Shown here piece by piece: positions 25,154 through 34,653 of a DNA stretch of 64,000 nucleotides. The stretch spans positions 39,533-103,532 of the forward strand of contig NZ_JAJLQZ010000018.1 of NCBI RefSeq assembly GCF_020991375.1, read 5' to 3'. Made by a program: the position numbers and the translations under genes. The notes under the pieces are model-generated. The model searched no databases, was not told the origin of the DNA, and saw only the letters and a list, made by a program, of their open reading frames with translations. How positions within the stretch are numbered: the stretch's first letter is position 1; each line of letters starts with the position of its first letter. This DNA comes from Glycomyces amatae (GTDB lineage: Bacteria; Actinomycetota; Actinomycetes; Mycobacteriales; Micromonosporaceae).

Positions 25154-26545
25154 GTGCTGCTGACCATCACGACCACCGCTCGTCCCGCGACCGACCTGGG
25201 CCGACTGCTGCGCAAGCACCCCGACCGCGTCCAGCCCTTCGAGCAGTCCTTCGGCACCGCGTGGGTGTTGTACCCCGAGGCGACCGAGGAGCGGTGCACC
25301 GCCGCGCTCATGCTCGAGGTCGACACCGCGCGGCTCGCGCGGGCGCACTCGCGCGCTTCCGCAGACGCCTCGCTCAAGCAGTACGTGAACGACCGGCCGT
25401 ACGCGGCCTCGTCACTGCTGGCCGTCGCGCTCGGCAAGGTGTTCTCGACCGCGCGCACCGGCCTCAGCGCCGAGCGGCCGGAACTGGCCGCCGCCGCGAT
25501 GCCGTTGGAGATCGCCATACCCGCGGTGCCCTGCAAAGGCGGCCCGGAACTGGTGCGGGACCTGTTCGGGCCCTTGGGATGGCAGGTCGAGGCCGAGGCG
25601 GTGCCGCTGCCGGGCTTTGACACCGACTCCCGGCACGTGCGGGTGCGCCTGACCGGCGAGGTCCGACTCTCGGACGCGCTGAGCCACCTGTACGTGCTGC
25701 TGCCGGTCCTCGACGACGCCAAGCACTACTGGGTCGACATCGGCGAAGTCGACAAACTCGTGCGCTCAGGGAGCGACTGGCTCGCCGGTCACCCGCGGCG
25801 CGGTCTGATCACCCGCCGGTACCTCGCGCACCGCAAGGCCTACGAGCGCGCCGCGCACGCCCGCCTGGCCGAACTCGCCGAGGCCTCCGAATCCGAGGAA
25901 GCGACCCCGGTTGAGGAGGAGGCCCCGGAGGAGGGGGAACGGGCGCTGCCGCTGCACCGCATCCGGATCGCGGCCGTGCTCGACGCGGTGCGCGCCACCG
26001 GAGCGTGCTCGGTGCTCGACCTCGGATGCGGCTCGGGGAAACTCCTGGCCGAACTGCTGAAGGAGCCCAAGTTCACGCGGGTCACCGGCGTGGACGTTTC
26101 CTCCAGGGCGCTCGACATGGCCGAGCGCTCGCTGAAACTCGACCGGATGCCCGAGCGCCGAGCGCAGCGGCTCCAACTGCTCCAAGGCTCGGTCGTCTAC
26201 CGTGACAAACGCTTCGCCGGCTACGACGCGGCCGTCCTCATGGAGGTGATCGAGCATCTCGACCCCGGGCGGCTGCCCGCGATGGAACGCGTCGTCTTCG
26301 GCGGGGCCCGGCCGCGCACGGTGGTCGTGACGACCCCAAACGCCGAGTACAACGCCCGCTACGGCATGGAGGCGCACCAGGTGCGCCACGCCGACCACCG
26401 CTTCGAATGGGACCGGGCCCGCTTCGGCGAATGGGCCGCGGCGGTCGCCGCACGATACGGCTACCGCGTCCGTTTCGAGGGGGTCGGCGCGACCGATCCC
26501 GAAGCGGGGACGCCGACGCAGATGGGAGTGTTCGACCGTGACTAA
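25154..26545 (+). CDS. hen1: RNA 3'-terminal ribose 2'-O-methyltransferase Hen1
   Basis: Bacterial Hen1 methylates the 2'-OH at the 3' end of a broken RNA before Pnkp ligates it, so the repaired site cannot be cut again. The 463-residue product has the expected two parts. An N-terminal ligase-activating domain (about 1-235) is followed by an acidic linker and a C-terminal methyltransferase. The SAM motif is VLDLGCGSGKLL (288-299). The metal site is EVIEH with Glu364, Glu367 and His368, plus His415, spaced as in characterised bacterial Hen1. GTG 25154 gives the family N-terminus (VLLTITTTARPATDLGRLLRKHPDR). The gene overlaps pnkp by 8 bp. Confidence 0.95.
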   Translation: MLLTITTTARPATDLGRLLRKHPDRVQPFEQSFGTAWVLYPEATEERCTAALMLEVDTARLARAHSRASADASLKQYVNDRPYAASSLLAVALGKVFSTARTGLSAERPELAAAAMPLEIAIPAVPCKGGPELVRDLFGPLGWQVEAEAVPLPGFDTDSRHVRVRLTGEVRLSDALSHLYVLLPVLDDAKHYWVDIGEVDKLVRSGSDWLAGHPRRGLITRRYLAHRKAYERAAHARLAELAEASESEEATPVEEEAPEEGERALPLHRIRIAAVLDAVRATGACSVLDLGCGSGKLLAELLKEPKFTRVTGVDVSSRALDMAERSLKLDRMPERRAQRLQLLQGSVVYRDKRFAGYDAAVLMEVIEHLDPGRLPAMERVVFGGARPRTVVVTTPNAEYNARYGMEAHQVRHADHRFEWDRARFGEWAAAVAARYGYRVRFEGVGATDPEAGTPTQMGVFDRD

Positions 26546-29111
26546 CATTGCGGAGGGGACCGAGTCCCGCGACGACTCGGCTCCGGTGACCGTGAGCGTC
26601 CCCGAACTCTCGCTCGTCGTCCTCATCGGCGTGTCCGGATCGGGTAAGTCCACGTTCGCCGCGACGCATTTCAAACCCACGCAGGTGATCTCCTCGGACT
26701 ACTGTCGCGGCCTGGTCGCCGACGACGAGGCCGACCAGACCGCGACCGGCGAGGCGTTCGCGCTGCTGCACCACATCGTGGGGGTGCGGCTGCGGCTCGG
26801 GCTGCTCACGGTCGTCGACGCCACGAACGTCCAGCCGCACGCCCGCGCCTCGCTCGTGCGGCTCGCGAAGGAGCACCACGTCCTCGCCGAAGCGATCGTC
26901 CTCGACGTCGACCCCGCCGTGGCGGCCGCGCGGAACGCCGCCCGCCCCGACCGGACGTTCGGCGAAGCGGTCGTGCGCCGCCACCACCGCGACCTCAAGC
27001 GGAGCCTCAAGGGCTTGAGCAAGGAGGGGTTCCGGCGTGTCCACCGGCTGGGCGGCACCGACGCGGTCCTGAACGCGCGCGTCGTCACCGAGCGGTCCTG
27101 GAACGACCGCAAGGAGGAGACCGGCCCGTTCGACCTCATCGGCGACGTGCACGGCTGCCGATCCGAACTCGAAGCGCTCCTCGCCGAACTGGGCTGGGCG
27201 ATCGAGCGCGACGGCGAGGGCCGCGCCGTCGGCGCCGCGCACCCCGAGGGCCGCAAGGCCGTGTTCGTCGGCGACCTGGTCGACCGCGGCCCCGACACGC
27301 CCGGCGTGCTGCGCCTGGTCATGGGCATGGTCGAGTCTGGGAACGCGCTGTGCGTGTGCGGCAACCACGAGCAGAAGCTCGTGCGGGCCATGCGCGGCCG
27401 GAAAGTCCGCGTCGCACACGGCCTCGCCGAGTCACTGGAGCAGTTCGAACGCGAGGACGCGGCCTTCCGCGACGAAGCGGTCGCGTTCATGGACGGGTTG
27501 CGCGCCCACTACCTGCTCGACGGCGGGAGCCTCGTCGTCGCCCACGCGGGCCTCAAAGAGGCCTACCACGGGCGGGCCTCGGGGAAGGTCCGGTCGTTCG
27601 CGCTCTACGGCGACACCACCGGTGAGACCGACGAGTTCGGCCTGCCCGTCAGGCTGCCGTGGGCCGAGGAATACCGCGGCGCGGCCATGGTCGTGTACGG
27701 CCACACGCCCACCGCCGAACCCGAATGGGTCAACAACACGATCTGCCTCGACACCGGCTGCTGCTTCGGCGGGAAGCTCACCGCGCTGCGCTACCCCGAA
27801 CGGGAACTCGTCGCCGTTGACGCCGAACGCGAGTGGTACGAGCCGGTCAGGCCGCTCCAGCCCGAAGCGCCCGCCCGTGAGGCGGCGACCCTCGACTTCG
27901 AGGACGTCGCCGGCGACCGGCACCTGCACGCCGGCCTGACCGGGACGGTGAAGGTGCGGGCCGAGAACGCCGCCGCCGCACTGGAGGTCATGTCCCGCTT
28001 CGCCGAGGACCCGCGGCGCGTCCTGTACCTGCCGCCGACGATGGCGCCCGTGGACGCGTCCTCGCTCGACGGCTATCTGGAGCACCCGGCGCAGGCCTTC
28101 GACCAGTACCGCAAGCACACCGCGACCGTGGTGTGCCAGGAGAAGCACATGGGATCACGGGCCGTCGCGCTCGTGTGCCGCGACCCCGAGACCGCCGAGC
28201 GCCGCTTCGGCCTCGACGCGGCCCCGTGGGGCGCGCTGGTGACGCGCACCGGCCGGGCCTTCTTCCAGGACGCGGCGCTCACCGGAGCGCTCCTCGACCG
28301 GGTCGCGTCCGCTGCCGAGGCGGCGGACCTGTGGGAGCGGCTGGAGACCGACTGGATGCTGCTCGACTGCGAACTGCTCCCTTGGTCGGCCAAGGCCGGG
28401 GAGTTGATCGAGGACCAGTTCGCGAGTGTCGCGGCCGCGGGACTCAGCGCGCTCCCGGCCGCGTCGGCACTGCTGGAAGCGGCGGCCGGGCGGGGCCTAG
28501 ACGTGGCCGCGCTCGCCGGGCGGACCGCCTCCCGCGAGGCGAACCTCCGGGCGTTCGCCGACGTGTACCAGCGGTACTGCTGGCCCACCTCGGGCCTCGA
28601 CGGAGTGCGGCTCGCGCCGTTCCAGGTGCTCGCCGCCGAAGGCCGGAACCTGGCCGATCACCGGCACGACCGGCACCTGGAGGTGATCGACGCGCTCGTG
28701 GCCGAAGACGCCACGGGGCTGCTCCAGACGACGCGGCGACGGTTCGTCGCGCTCGGCACCGACCAGGAGGCCGAAGCGACCGAATGGTGGACCGGGCTGT
28801 GCGCGGCCGGCGGTGAGGGCATGGTCGTCAAACCAGTCCTCGACACGCGTCCGAAGCTCCAACCGGGTTTGAAGGTCCGCGGTCGCGAGTACCTGCGCAT
28901 CATCTACGGCGCCGACTACACCGACCCGGCCCATCTGGACCGGCTGCGGCAACGTCGCCTCCACCACAAGCGGTCGCAGGCGCTGCGTGAGCACGCGCTC
29001 GGCCTCGAGGCACTGGACCTGGCCGCGAAGGGCGCACCGCTGTGGCAGGTGCACCAGTACGTGTTCGCGATCCTCGCGCTCGAGTCCGAACCGGTCGACC
29101 CGCGCCTGTGA
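26538..29111 (+). CDS. pnkp: polynucleotide kinase-phosphatase-ligase Pnkp (RNA repair)
   Basis: Bacterial Pnkp heals and seals broken RNA. The 857-residue protein shows the full three-part layout. The 5'-kinase has P-loop GVSGSGKST (31-39, Lys37). The binuclear-metal 2',3'-phosphatase has GDVHG (Asp203, His205), GDLVDRG (Asp246), GNHE (276-279), VVAHAG (His335) and YGHTP (His389). The C-terminal adenylyltransferase/ligase has the nucleotidyl Lys536 in QEKHMGSRA. Purified Pnkp ligases of this family adenylate but need Hen1 for sealing, in agreement with the adjacent hen1. The start is GTG 26538, inside the end of hen1. The length matches the family. Confidence 0.95.
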   Translation: MTNIAEGTESRDDSAPVTVSVPELSLVVLIGVSGSGKSTFAATHFKPTQVISSDYCRGLVADDEADQTATGEAFALLHHIVGVRLRLGLLTVVDATNVQPHARASLVRLAKEHHVLAEAIVLDVDPAVAAARNAARPDRTFGEAVVRRHHRDLKRSLKGLSKEGFRRVHRLGGTDAVLNARVVTERSWNDRKEETGPFDLIGDVHGCRSELEALLAELGWAIERDGEGRAVGAAHPEGRKAVFVGDLVDRGPDTPGVLRLVMGMVESGNALCVCGNHEQKLVRAMRGRKVRVAHGLAESLEQFEREDAAFRDEAVAFMDGLRAHYLLDGGSLVVAHAGLKEAYHGRASGKVRSFALYGDTTGETDEFGLPVRLPWAEEYRGAAMVVYGHTPTAEPEWVNNTICLDTGCCFGGKLTALRYPERELVAVDAEREWYEPVRPLQPEAPAREAATLDFEDVAGDRHLHAGLTGTVKVRAENAAAALEVMSRFAEDPRRVLYLPPTMAPVDASSLDGYLEHPAQAFDQYRKHTATVVCQEKHMGSRAVALVCRDPETAERRFGLDAAPWGALVTRTGRAFFQDAALTGALLDRVASAAEAADLWERLETDWMLLDCELLPWSAKAGELIEDQFASVAAAGLSALPAASALLEAAAGRGLDVAALAGRTASREANLRAFADVYQRYCWPTSGLDGVRLAPFQVLAAEGRNLADHRHDRHLEVIDALVAEDATGLLQTTRRRFVALGTDQEAEATEWWTGLCAAGGEGMVVKPVLDTRPKLQPGLKVRGREYLRIIYGADYTDPAHLDRLRQRRLHHKRSQALREHALGLEALDLAAKGAPLWQVHQYVFAILALESEPVDPRL

Positions 29112-29341
29112 ACGGGCCCGCCGACCTCGGCGGCTGCGGCGGTACGGACAAGCGTTCGCTCGAGGCCGCATGAGCGCGCGCCCGTCGAAAGCGGGAAACA
29201 GCGACGCTGCTGCCTGCCGACGTGATGATATGTGGTACAACGGGATCAAACGGGCCAATCATCCGAAGAGTAGTAGAACGACCCTCTGCTCAGCATTGGG
29301 GTGGCAACCGAACCGCAGACGCACTCAGTAGGGTCGTCGAC

Positions 29342-29848
29342 ATGGTCACGAACTTCATTCATCCCTCTGTCCCGTCCCTTCACAAGAAGCTCGACCGGGA
29401 GGTCAGTCACCGCCTTGCCGTGATCCTTTTTACGGACGGGGACGGCTACGGCTATGGGGTCGTAGAAGGACGCACCGGTAACTGCTTTGCCTGGGACGGC
29501 ATGTATCTCCATGAGAACATGCCATCGACGACGCCGCTCGACGAGCTGGACTGGGCTGAATGGGACGACATGAGCTCCAAGCTCGTGTTCCAGACGCAGC
29601 GAGACTGGCTCGCCGGTCCGCTCGGCTTCTGGCTCATGCCGTCCTACAGCGTCGCGAAGGAAGCCGCGGAACTCGTCAGCTCATGGGGCGATGATCGCAA
29701 GGGGGAGGGGCGACACCACGCAGGCTCTACGTTGCGGTGCTACCTCCCGGTGACCGATGAGGCCGCCTATGAGGCGCACCTTGCGGCCGAGGAGGAGCGA
29801 AACCAACGCATCCGCTCGCGCATGAGCGGCGGGCAAAGCGCAGTGTGA
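29342..29848 (+). CDS. hypothetical protein downstream of pnkp
   Basis: A 168-residue product from ATG 29342. It has a central aromatic-rich region (GYGYGVVEGRTGNCFAWDGMYLHEN) and two tryptophan-rich acidic stretches, then a helical charged C-terminus. No known family. It follows pnkp on the same strand after 230 bp, too far for tight coupling, and ends at a convergent terminator shared with the Ro60 gene. A role in RNA repair is possible only by position. Confidence 0.5.
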   Translation: MVTNFIHPSVPSLHKKLDREVSHRLAVILFTDGDGYGYGVVEGRTGNCFAWDGMYLHENMPSTTPLDELDWAEWDDMSSKLVFQTQRDWLAGPLGFWLMPSYSVAKEAAELVSSWGDDRKGEGRHHAGSTLRCYLPVTDEAAYEAHLAAEEERNQRIRSRMSGGQSAV

Positions 29849-29902
29849 CCAGGCACCCGGGACAGTACAAGGTCGCAATCTGCGCGCCCGCTCACGAACA
29901 CA

Positions 29903-29938
29903 GCGGGCCGACACCTCCATGGAGCTGTGTCGGCCCGC
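29903..29938. terminator. bidirectional terminator between convergent genes
   Basis: Twelve-base arms (29903-29914 and 29927-29938) enclose a 12-base loop that itself contains CTCCATGGAG. It separates the 168-residue gene (plus) from the Ro60 gene (minus). Confidence 0.75.
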
Positions 29939-29951
29939 GCTCGTGTTGCGG

Positions 29952-31583
29952 CTAGAACGGCCAGTTCGCGTTCTTTCCGGCCTCGAGCAAGCTGATCAGG
30001 CGAAAAGCGGCGTCGGAAAACCCGCCGAACTCGTGACGGTTCCCCGTCCCGGTCGGCATGGCCGCGTTCGCGTACCCGGCGAGGTTCCACGCGTACACCA
30101 GCACATCCGCGGGAATCGCCATGTCGACGCTGCGGTCGTGGAAGCCGTCCATGGTCTGCATGTCCGAGAACAGCACTACCCGGTCGTGACCGTTGAACGC
30201 CGCACGCATGGACTCGGCGATCCGGGTGCCGTGGCCGACGTCGCCGACGCGCTTGCAGAACCGGTGCACTTCCGTGAGCACGGACCCGTCCTTGCGAATG
30301 TCATGGCGGAACGTGCGGTCAGCGAACCCGACCAGGTTCACGTTCGCGCCCCGGTGCGCGAGCGCGACACCGAACAGAGCGGCGGCCTGCACGGCCGTCA
30401 CTTGCGACCGGTTCGACAGCTGCTGCTTCATGGACGCCGACGTGTCCACCAGGACAAGCGTCCGGCCCGGCAGCGCCGGAATGTTCTCGCACGCGGTATC
30501 CAGCGCCTGTTCCAGCGCGTGCTTCCACCGGTCCGAGGGCGCGGCCAGATACGCGGACAGGAACCGGTAGGGGAACTGCCGGGACTGGCGCACCTCCCAG
30601 GGGTCGGCGATGCGTTGCGCGAGCTTGGCCGCCGCAGCGTCGGTGACACTGGCTTCGTCCATGGCCCTGAGGTTCCTGATTGCGGCCATGTACCCCATAG
30701 ACGGCATGAGCGCTTCCCACAATCGGGCCTGGTCAACTCGGTCGCCCGCGAGCGACAGAGCGTCCTCCCACGTGAACCCGGCCGACCGCAACCGGTCAGC
30801 ATCCAGCAGCGCCCGAGGATCACCGGCGGCGTCGACGCGAAGTTCCCGGTTCGCGGCAACCATCGCCAAGGACGCCGGTGGGGGCACGTCATTCTCGAAC
30901 CGGCGGTCTTGGAGAAAGGCGAACAGATCGTCTTGGTCCTGGTCACCCGGCAGTGTGTGGACGCGGTTGAGGACGTCAGCGAACCGGTACGGCTTCGAGT
31001 CCGTGTCGTACTTGAGGGCCGCGTACTCGGTGTACAACCGGCGGACCGCGTCAGTGATGCCGCGCTTGACGGCTTTGGGTTCGTTCCGGCCGAACCGGGT
31101 GTGCCAGTAGGCGAGGAATTCCCCGGGCTCGTCAGCGCGCCCGAGCGCAGCGGCGACTATCTGCCGCGGCGTTGCAGGCTCGACAGTGGCGCCGAATCCG
31201 TATTCGTTGTCGAAGGCGAGGCGCTGCTCCTGGTAGGCCTCGGGGTTCGCGATGAGGGCGTGTGCGGTTTCGGCGGCGGCGACGAGGGAGGCTGAGCGCA
31301 TGTTTGCTTCGGTGCGCAGCCACGGTATGAACCGGGCGATCCATTCGCGGTCGGCCAAGGCGACGGTGCGGACGAGCTCGGCGAAGCGGGTGTCGCGGCT
31401 GCCCGCGGCCTCATAAAAAGTGGCTTCGCTGACCATGTTTGCGACGGCGAGCAGGAACAGCTCGGACTTAGCGTCGCGGGCAAACCCGGGTCCGCCTTCG
31501 AACGTGGCTCGGGTCGGGACCTGCTCGGTCCGGACCGGTGAGGTGACGGCCGCACGGGTGGCCTGCTTGTTGAACTTCGCCAT
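29952..31583 (-). CDS. rsr: bacterial Ro60 (TROVE-vWA) RNA-binding protein
   Basis: Ro60/Rsr is a ring-shaped RNA-binding protein that holds Y RNAs and single-stranded 3' ends of misfolded RNAs, and with nucleases forms an RNA-degradation machine. The 543-residue protein has the helical TROVE repeat region in about residues 30-365 (FLLAVANMVSEATFYEAAG, WIARFIPWLRTEANMRSASLVAA, AAALGRADEPGEFLAYW). A vWA domain follows with MIDAS Asp380-x-Ser382-x-Ser384 (LVLVDTSASM) and the strands NLVGFAD and VVLFSDMQT. The length is standard for bacterial homologues. The start is ATG 31583. Location near hen1/pnkp fits an RNA damage response; a structured intergenic region lies upstream. Confidence 0.93.
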   Translation of the reverse strand: MAKFNKQATRAAVTSPVRTEQVPTRATFEGGPGFARDAKSELFLLAVANMVSEATFYEAAGSRDTRFAELVRTVALADREWIARFIPWLRTEANMRSASLVAAAETAHALIANPEAYQEQRLAFDNEYGFGATVEPATPRQIVAAALGRADEPGEFLAYWHTRFGRNEPKAVKRGITDAVRRLYTEYAALKYDTDSKPYRFADVLNRVHTLPGDQDQDDLFAFLQDRRFENDVPPPASLAMVAANRELRVDAAGDPRALLDADRLRSAGFTWEDALSLAGDRVDQARLWEALMPSMGYMAAIRNLRAMDEASVTDAAAAKLAQRIADPWEVRQSRQFPYRFLSAYLAAPSDRWKHALEQALDTACENIPALPGRTLVLVDTSASMKQQLSNRSQVTAVQAAALFGVALAHRGANVNLVGFADRTFRHDIRKDGSVLTEVHRFCKRVGDVGHGTRIAESMRAAFNGHDRVVLFSDMQTMDGFHDRSVDMAIPADVLVYAWNLAGYANAAMPTGTGNRHEFGGFSDAAFRLISLLEAGKNANWPF

Positions 31584-31687
31584 GAAGAAAAACGGCTCCT
31601 TTCACGCCAGCGGAGACCCAGTTTGAGACATAGTGGAGTTACGCGTCGCATTCGAATGGAAGACGTGAGGGCGTCAGTTTGCGCAAC

Positions 31688-31798
31688 CGTTCGCCGAACG
31701 AGGTGCAAGTCAGCGCTCGCTCAGGCGATCGAGTTAGCGCTGAACTGCACCTTTGGTGCCACTCTGTAAAGTGGGCCTCCCGAGAATAAAGTGCCCAC
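31688..31798. ncRNA. candidate structured RNA (Y-RNA-like) upstream of Ro60
   Basis: The 111-bp stretch holds three consecutive stem-loops. The first is a 5-bp hairpin (31688-31692/31696-31700). The second is a long stem of AGGTGCA (31701-31707) with TGCACCT (31746-31752), a 3x3 internal loop, then CAGCGCT (31711-31717) with AGCGCTG (31736-31742) around an 18-base loop. The third is GTGGGC (31771-31776) with GCCCAC (31793-31798). It lies 105 bp upstream of the Ro60 start, where bacterial Y RNAs are usually encoded, and a long internally looped stem is the Ro60-binding form. I do not see a clear tRNA-like module, so identity and strand are uncertain. Confidence 0.35.
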
Positions 31799-31912
31799 GG
31801 GGGTTCCTAGTCAATATCAGCAATTGATGAAGTAACCGTAGGCGTCGCACCGGGAGGGGCGTCTCCAAGTGTATCGCGGCGAACCTGTTGCGGCACAAAA
31901 GTTCACGGCAAC

Positions 31913-31928
31913 TGTAGTTACGACTACA
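31913..31928. promoter_or_regulatory. palindromic operator-like site upstream of Ro60
   Basis: TGTAGT-TACG-ACTACA is a 16-bp interrupted palindrome in locally AT-rich DNA, 330 bp upstream of the Ro60 start and 237 bp upstream of the divergent small membrane gene. It looks like a repressor half-site pair, but no cognate regulator can be assigned. Confidence 0.35.
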
Positions 31929-32165
31929 TTGTGTACTCGTCAGCGGGAGCGATAGCACTGGCGGGAGGCTCGTTGTAGCATCGCAAGCACCCACACGCCG
32001 CGTCCCAGCCCGAGTGCGCGCCGACTGTCGAGGCTCGCACACCAGTGCCGCCGTCGCCCGGGCACGTGTTTCCAGTCGCAGCGCGCGCCAGCGGCCTCGC
32101 GTCAGGGGCGCCAACGGCCCGGCACGGTCCGGCGGCATGACAGCACCTCGCTTTACGATGGGGCC

Positions 32166-32612
32166 ATGGAGCATGTGGACGTGCAAGTACAGCGAGCCGT
32201 CAACCGAGCGGGCAACACCGTGTTCGGCCTGTCCGCAGCGGCAGCAACGGTCCTCCTGTTCGGCCTCGCCGCCGTGGCCACCATGGTCGAAGGGGACGCG
32301 CCAGCGATACTCCTCGCCCTGACCGCACTCATTACCGTCACGGCGCTCCTGCTTGGCCTTGCCGCGCTCGTCAGCGTCCACCACGCGCGCCTGCTCCTGG
32401 CCTGGCGCCAGCAGCACCAGCAGTGCGCCCCGGCGCGCACACCTGAACCTGGTGCCGATCCTTCGTTACGATCCAAGCGCTCCCGATCCAACGACGACAA
32501 CGTACTGGTTTGCGACACCTCTGAGGCTTGGCAGGGCGTGCGCACAGGCCCTTGGTGCCCCGCAGCGGCCCGTTCTCTCTTATCGCCGACCGTCCGGCCG
32601 CCGCCATGGTGA
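32166..32612 (+). CDS. small two-TM membrane protein
   Basis: A 148-residue product from ATG 32166. Two hydrophobic helices (about residues 20-41 and 46-70) are followed by a polar, basic C-terminal tail of low complexity (ARTPEPGADPSLRSKRSRSN). No family is recognised. It is convergent with the 605-residue gene and separated by about 30 bp. The last 60 codons have weaker codon bias, so the true protein may end up differing if there is an undetected frameshift. Confidence 0.5.
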   Translation: MEHVDVQVQRAVNRAGNTVFGLSAAAATVLLFGLAAVATMVEGDAPAILLALTALITVTALLLGLAALVSVHHARLLLAWRQQHQQCAPARTPEPGADPSLRSKRSRSNDDNVLVCDTSEAWQGVRTGPWCPAAARSLLSPTVRPPPW

Positions 32613-32643
32613 CGGCCGGACGGCACTGGTATCGGCGGGACCG

Positions 32644-34434
32644 TTAACGCCGCGACGGCCACGGGATGCCCAAGGCCGCGGCGTGCGCTGGCGACCCGCC
32701 GCAGACGGTGGCGAACGAGGTCGGGTCAGTGGTACGGAGTCGATCGAGCAGCCCCGCTACCGCGACCTCCACAACGTCGTCGTCCACGACGACCGCATCA
32801 GGCAGCGTGATCCGGTGCTCGAACTGGAGCCAGGGCCGGTCACGGTTCGGTGGTTCAGGGTGCCACAGCAGCAACCGGACCACGGCCCGGTCGGCACTCC
32901 ACGAGGCTGCACCGGCGAGGCGGCAGTCCCAGCGGGCCAAGAGACCGGGATCGTCCCGCAGGCGCTGGTCCAGCAGTCGCGCGGCGCGAAGCGCGGGCCA
33001 TTCCCATGAATGGTCGGCCGCGGCCCGCTCGACCTCGGCAGCGTATTCACCCGCGTCAAAGGCGAACCGCGTGCTCTTAGTGCGCCCACGCGTGGCCTTG
33101 ACCTCCCAGTGCACGCGTCCGGTCGCCTCGTCGCTGCTGACGCGCGCCGACAGCACACCGCAGCATCCTTCGGCGCAGTCTGCTTCGGCGAGCCAGACCT
33201 CATGCGGTTCGGTCCCGGCCCGCAGGCCCCGTTCGGGGTGCAGCAGCCTGCCGGGCATGCCCGGCACCCCGATGTTGAACAAGCGGGTGACGATCGGGAC
33301 GCCGTCGGCGAGCAGATGCGTTCGCGGTTCCTGACCGGTGCTGGGCGCCGGCACGGCGATGCGGATGGCCAGACCGGGTGGGAAGTCACCGTCGTCGGTG
33401 TCGGCTCGTTCAGGGTAGCGGTGCAGCCAGATCGCCTCACCGTCGTGAGGATCGCGCGTCAACGCCGCCGCGATGAGCGCACGGGCGCCCGGCGTCCCCA
33501 AAGCGGCGAGGAGATCGCGTGCGATGGCGGCCCGCAGGCCCGCCGTGAAGTCGAGGAAGGCACTGTGTCCGTAGAGGAGGTCGTCGCGGACCTGTGTGAG
33601 GCCCACAAGACCGGGCAGGTCCGTACCGAACAGCGCCGGCCGTTTCGCGGCGAGGGCCAGCGCGACGGCGAGCCGCTTGTTGCCCTTGATCCAGTTCGGG
33701 GTGTGGCTGCGGTGGCTCATCATCCGAAGGAGCTCCACGAGCGCCTGGGTGTCCAGTGCTTCCAGGAGCGCTGCGGCGTCCTCGGCCGTGAGCGTCCCAA
33801 GCGCGTCGGTGTACGTGGTCTGGTCCCGCGGCAAGGAGTGCACGGCCAACCAGTGCAGGGACCGTCCCGGGTTCGCGCAGGCGCTGAGCATGCCGGTCAC
33901 GGCGTACCCGTAGTCGCCTTGCAGGAGCGCGATGGTGCAGAGCAGGTCGATGTCTTCATCGCGGACGACCGGTGCCAGGAGCTCAAGCCCGATCATGACT
34001 TCGAGTTGGGTGACGCCCTGGTGGAGGAGGTGGCGTGCGATGGTTCGTGTCGCCTCGGGCTGCAGCCCGAGGTCGGCGTCGTTGTCATATGTGAGTCGCA
34101 GACCCCAGTGGTACTGGATACGACGCATTCGTTCGCAGAGCCGGTGCAGGTCTGCTGCGGATCCGGGCGCTGCAGCGCGGATCATGCTTTTCACCGTCGC
34201 GCGTGCCGCACGGCGGTCGTCGCGACTGGCGGTAATCCGGTCCCGGCCGCGGCCGGGGCGGTCCGGTATGAGTTGTCGGCTGCCGGGTCGGGGCTGTGCC
34301 GCATTGTCCTGCAGTGCTTTGACTGCATCCTCAGGGAGGGGACCGCTGGGATATTGGCGTTGCAGTGCGCGAATGCGCTGGTGAAGGGGAACGAGGTCGG
34401 GATCGAGCGCACTGCGCTCGCCGGGCCCCGTCAT
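32644..34434 (-). CDS. large hypothetical protein, helical N-terminus and beta-rich C-terminus
   Basis: A 596-residue product from ATG 34434; an in-frame GTG at 34461 would add nine residues. The first 330 residues are helical and repeat-like (LHRLCERMRRIQYHWGLRL, LEVMIGLELLAPVV, LLCTIALLQGDYGYAV, LVELLRMMSHRSHTPNWI), resembling HEAT/ARM-type arrays. The last 270 residues have many strands and a CAEGCCGVL cysteine cluster. I do not recognise it. It lies 219 bp downstream of the RlaP-like gene on the same strand, so it could be its operon partner and part of the RNA-repair island. Confidence 0.6.
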   Translation of the reverse strand: MTGPGERSALDPDLVPLHQRIRALQRQYPSGPLPEDAVKALQDNAAQPRPGSRQLIPDRPGRGRDRITASRDDRRAARATVKSMIRAAAPGSAADLHRLCERMRRIQYHWGLRLTYDNDADLGLQPEATRTIARHLLHQGVTQLEVMIGLELLAPVVRDEDIDLLCTIALLQGDYGYAVTGMLSACANPGRSLHWLAVHSLPRDQTTYTDALGTLTAEDAAALLEALDTQALVELLRMMSHRSHTPNWIKGNKRLAVALALAAKRPALFGTDLPGLVGLTQVRDDLLYGHSAFLDFTAGLRAAIARDLLAALGTPGARALIAAALTRDPHDGEAIWLHRYPERADTDDGDFPPGLAIRIAVPAPSTGQEPRTHLLADGVPIVTRLFNIGVPGMPGRLLHPERGLRAGTEPHEVWLAEADCAEGCCGVLSARVSSDEATGRVHWEVKATRGRTKSTRFAFDAGEYAAEVERAAADHSWEWPALRAARLLDQRLRDDPGLLARWDCRLAGAASWSADRAVVRLLLWHPEPPNRDRPWLQFEHRITLPDAVVVDDDVVEVAVAGLLDRLRTTDPTSFATVCGGSPAHAAALGIPWPSRR

Positions 34435-34653
34435 GAACCTGTGGTGCTCGTTTCGTTGCACATCATGCGGTCAATGTACTCGCTGTCGACTGCTGGCGTT
34501 GCAACGCCTCCGCTATGTCAAGCCCGGTTGCAGGTGTCGCTGACCGCCAGGGCCGCTGCAAGTTCGGTCTGGCACGCCCTCGACGTGGGGGTCAGCTCGT
34601 TGGATACGGTCACGTTGGTGTGCGTCCGGGTCTCGTTTCCTATAGTGCCGCTG

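Noticed and set aside
29919..31295. A 458-codon plus-strand frame
   Set aside because: Antisense to the Ro60 gene, whose TROVE and MIDAS motifs are unambiguous.
31641..31665. TTCGAAT resembling a tRNA T-loop upstream of Ro60
   Set aside because: The bases on either side do not form a 5-bp T-stem and no acceptor or D-arm is present, so it is not evidence for a tRNA-like Y-RNA module.
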